DNA from: an uncultured bacterium
GTDB lineage: Bacteria; Patescibacteriota; Minisyncoccia; Phycocordibacterales; PALSA-1337
Length of the DNA stretch: 5,986 nucleotides
Reading direction: 5' to 3'
Assembly: GCA_903870235.1 (NCBI GenBank)
Contig: CAIQCA010000086.1
Location: 1 to 5,986, forward strand
In this document: positions 4,586 to 5,986 of the stretch, piece after piece
Layout of the letters: the number at the start of each line of letters is the position of its first letter
Position numbering within the stretch: position 1 is the stretch's first letter
Position numbers and translations under genes: made by a program
The notes under the pieces: model-generated
What the model saw: the letters and a program-made list of their open reading frames with translations, nothing else
Database searches by the model: none
Told to the model about the DNA's origin: nothing

Positions 4586-5986
4586 ATGACAATACTCATT
4601 TTCATAGTAATTTTAGCTATTCTTGTATTTGTTCATGAATTTGGGCATTTTATAGCTGCGCGTGCTTGTGGAATAAGAGTTGACGCCTTTGCTCTCGGAT
4701 TTGGACCTAGGATATTTTCTTGGAAGTTTAAGGCCGTGGAAGCTGGAAAAGAGAAGTTCGACGGGAAATTGGTCAAGTTTCTTGGTGCCGGGGAAACAGA
4801 ATATTCTATTCGCTTGATTCCTTTTGGTGGTTTCGTGAAGATCTTTGGGGAAAATCCAGATGAAGAAAACACTCATGGTCCAGAAGCAAAAAGGAGTTTT
4901 GTAAATAAGCCCAAGTGGCAGCAAGTTATCGTCTTGGCCTCTGGTGTTTTGTGTAATTTTATTTTTGCTTTTATTTTGTATATCTATGTTTTTTCTGGTG
5001 GAGTTACTGCGTCTATCGATGGTTTCGAGCAATATGCGAGATATTTTACAAATGAGCGCATAATGATCATTGCGGTTGAACCAGGTTCGCCAGCTTATAA
5101 AGCCGGTATCAGAACTGGTGATTCTGTTCTGGGCTCAACTTCTATAGAAGAAATTCAAAATAATATTCAAAATAGTGCTGGTTCACCGATCACGCTTCAT
5201 TTCTTGAGTCATGGTAAAGAGTTAAATATTGCCGTTACTCCAATGATTGACCAATCAACTACTACTAGTACTTCCAGTGTATATAGGATAGGTATTGGTA
5301 TGAGAGATGTCTATGACATGCATCTGCCGGTTTATATATCTGTCTGGCAAGGTTTTCGATATACCTTCTTTATGATCAAAGACACTGCGATTGGCTTGGT
5401 CAATTTTATTGGCTCAATTTTTGCTGGTACAGCTGACTATTCTCAGATATCTGGACCAGTTGGGATTGCTGTCGACGTTGGTGATGCTGCGGCCCTAGGC
5501 TTTTCTTATCTTGTCATGTTTACAGCTATCATATCTGTCAATCTCGGTGTTATAAACCTGATACCATTCCCAGCTTTGGATGGCGGCAGAATCTTCGTTG
5601 TAATTATCGAAGCAATTATTCGTCGTCCAGTGTCACCAAAGTACATAAATATCATCAACCTGGTTGGTTTTGTACTACTCATGGCTCTTATGAGTCGTAT
5701 GGAAAATGATTATCATTATCTAAAGAAAGTTATGGAAAAGGAAGAGAAGAAAGTTAAGCCAGTTGAACCAAAGAAAGAAGTAAAAGAAGTAATAAATGTT
5801 GTGGAGGAGAATGTTGTTGAGGAGAATGTTGAAGTAGAAGAAGTAAAAAAAGAAGAAGAGAAAGAAAAGAAATATCGCGATCCGAAGGAAATGAAAGTGT
5901 GGCAGAAGGAGCAAGTCTACCAGCATCAGAAAGTAATGGCGCATTATACCTTACCGAAGATGATAATAAAATTTATCAATATAATA
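4586..5986 (+). CDS. rseP: RseP-family site-2 zinc metalloprotease (M50), with C-terminal extension, runs off the window
   Basis: A membrane-embedded protease that cuts transmembrane segments, for example of anti-sigma factors or leftover signal peptides. At least 467 residues are visible and no stop is reached. The first membrane helix carries HEFGH at 17-21 (zinc ligands His17, His21; catalytic Glu18). Then come GFGP at 38-41, the membrane-associated IRLIPFGGFVKIFGE at 75-89, helix 2 at about 113-136, one PDZ domain at about 158-220 (VEPGSPAYKAGIRTGDSVL), SGPVGIA at 289-295, helix 3 at about 307-328, NLIPFPALDGGR at 324-335 (Asp332, third zinc ligand), and a last helix at about 355-370 ending in NDYHYL, the usual family end. 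A Lys/Glu/Val-rich tail then continues from about 380. The ATG at 4586 is 9 bases after frr; a TTG directly precedes it. There is no Shine-Dalgarno site, so coupling to frr is likely. Protease identity is secure; the tail is odd. Confidence 0.94.
   Translation, partial: MTILIFIVILAILVFVHEFGHFIAARACGIRVDAFALGFGPRIFSWKFKAVEAGKEKFDGKLVKFLGAGETEYSIRLIPFGGFVKIFGENPDEENTHGPEAKRSFVNKPKWQQVIVLASGVLCNFIFAFILYIYVFSGGVTASIDGFEQYARYFTNERIMIIAVEPGSPAYKAGIRTGDSVLGSTSIEEIQNNIQNSAGSPITLHFLSHGKELNIAVTPMIDQSTTTSTSSVYRIGIGMRDVYDMHLPVYISVWQGFRYTFFMIKDTAIGLVNFIGSIFAGTADYSQISGPVGIAVDVGDAAALGFSYLVMFTAIISVNLGVINLIPFPALDGGRIFVVIIEAIIRRPVSPKYINIINLVGFVLLMALMSRMENDYHYLKKVMEKEEKKVKPVEPKKEVKEVINVVEENVVEENVEVEEVKKEEEKEKKYRDPKEMKVWQKEQVYQHQKVMAHYTLPKMIIKFINII
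5804..5833 (+). repeat. Tandem 15-base repeat in the protease tail
   Basis: GAGGAGAATGTTG occurs at 5804-5816 and again at 5819-5831, a 15-base period that encodes EENVV then EENVE. It lies in a purine-rich low-complexity stretch (about 5719-5875) and suggests the tail grows by slippage or short in-frame duplication. Confidence 0.7.

Noticed and set aside
4613..5032. Minus-strand open frames of 79 and 139 codons.
   Set aside because: They lie opposite the conserved HExxH and PDZ coding region of the protease and show no family features.
5690..5730. Possible frameshift near the end of the protease, because another frame reads VVWKMIIII then stop after ALM.
   Set aside because: The frame as given reads ENDYHYL, matching the usual ND-x-x-x-L end of the family, so a frameshift is not needed to explain the sequence; only reads could exclude it.
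5720..5944. Minus-strand 74-codon frame rich in Phe, Leu and Tyr that resembles a membrane protein.
   Set aside because: It is the complement of the Lys/Glu-rich protease tail; antisense of GAA/AAG codons gives TTC/CTT, so the hydrophobicity is an artefact.
1..5986. TGA read as glycine, as in some Patescibacteria lineages.
   Set aside because: No conserved gene here contains an in-frame TGA; all six visible stops are TAA or TAG.

Overview
The window looks like part of a Patescibacteria (Candidate Phyla Radiation) chromosome, probably from a Parcubacteria-type lineage. This is an inference from gene content, compactness and small divergent core proteins, not from a marker-gene comparison. The visible genes read cleanly in the standard code. 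The six complete genes all stop with TAA or TAG, and no in-frame TGA is read as sense, which argues against the TGA-recoding Gracilibacteria/Absconditabacteria. Most of the DNA is core housekeeping sequence; I see no CRISPR array, transposase, tRNA or rRNA.

Left block (1-1712, plus strand): the C-terminal half of MurA (peptidoglycan precursor synthesis) is followed after 18 bases by mreB (actin-like cell-shape protein). An extended -10 promoter lies across the murA stop codon, so mreB probably has its own transcript. The pair suggests a cell that still builds peptidoglycan and controls its shape. A hairpin flanked by A- and T-runs ends mreB and the convergent gene facing it.

Middle block (1770-3234, minus strand): three small genes of unknown role. 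In transcription order they are a 101-residue cysteine-motif protein with its own promoter and terminator, then a two-gene unit of a 151-residue lipoprotein and a 151-residue type IV pilin-like protein. All three have clear Shine-Dalgarno sites (AAAGGAG, AAGGA, AAAGGA), while none of the four plus-strand core genes with a visible start does. Hand-counted stretches of this block are about 42-55% GC, against about 37-42% in sampled lines of the right block. It reads as an accessory, possibly well-expressed envelope or surface cassette inside a conserved neighbourhood.

Right block (3238-5986, plus strand): a short DNA polymerase III delta'-like clamp-loader subunit, then frr (ribosome recycling factor) with a strong -10 inside a perfect inverted repeat, then an RseP-type site-2 protease 9 bases downstream. 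The protease continues past the window end with an unusual Lys/Glu/Val-rich C-terminal extension. The uppS-cdsA-dxr genes that often separate frr from rseP in other bacteria are absent here.

The most noteworthy items are the pilin-lipoprotein pair, the small cysteine-motif protein, the protease tail, and the contrast in translation signals between the two strands. I found no convincing complete new system; these are leads.
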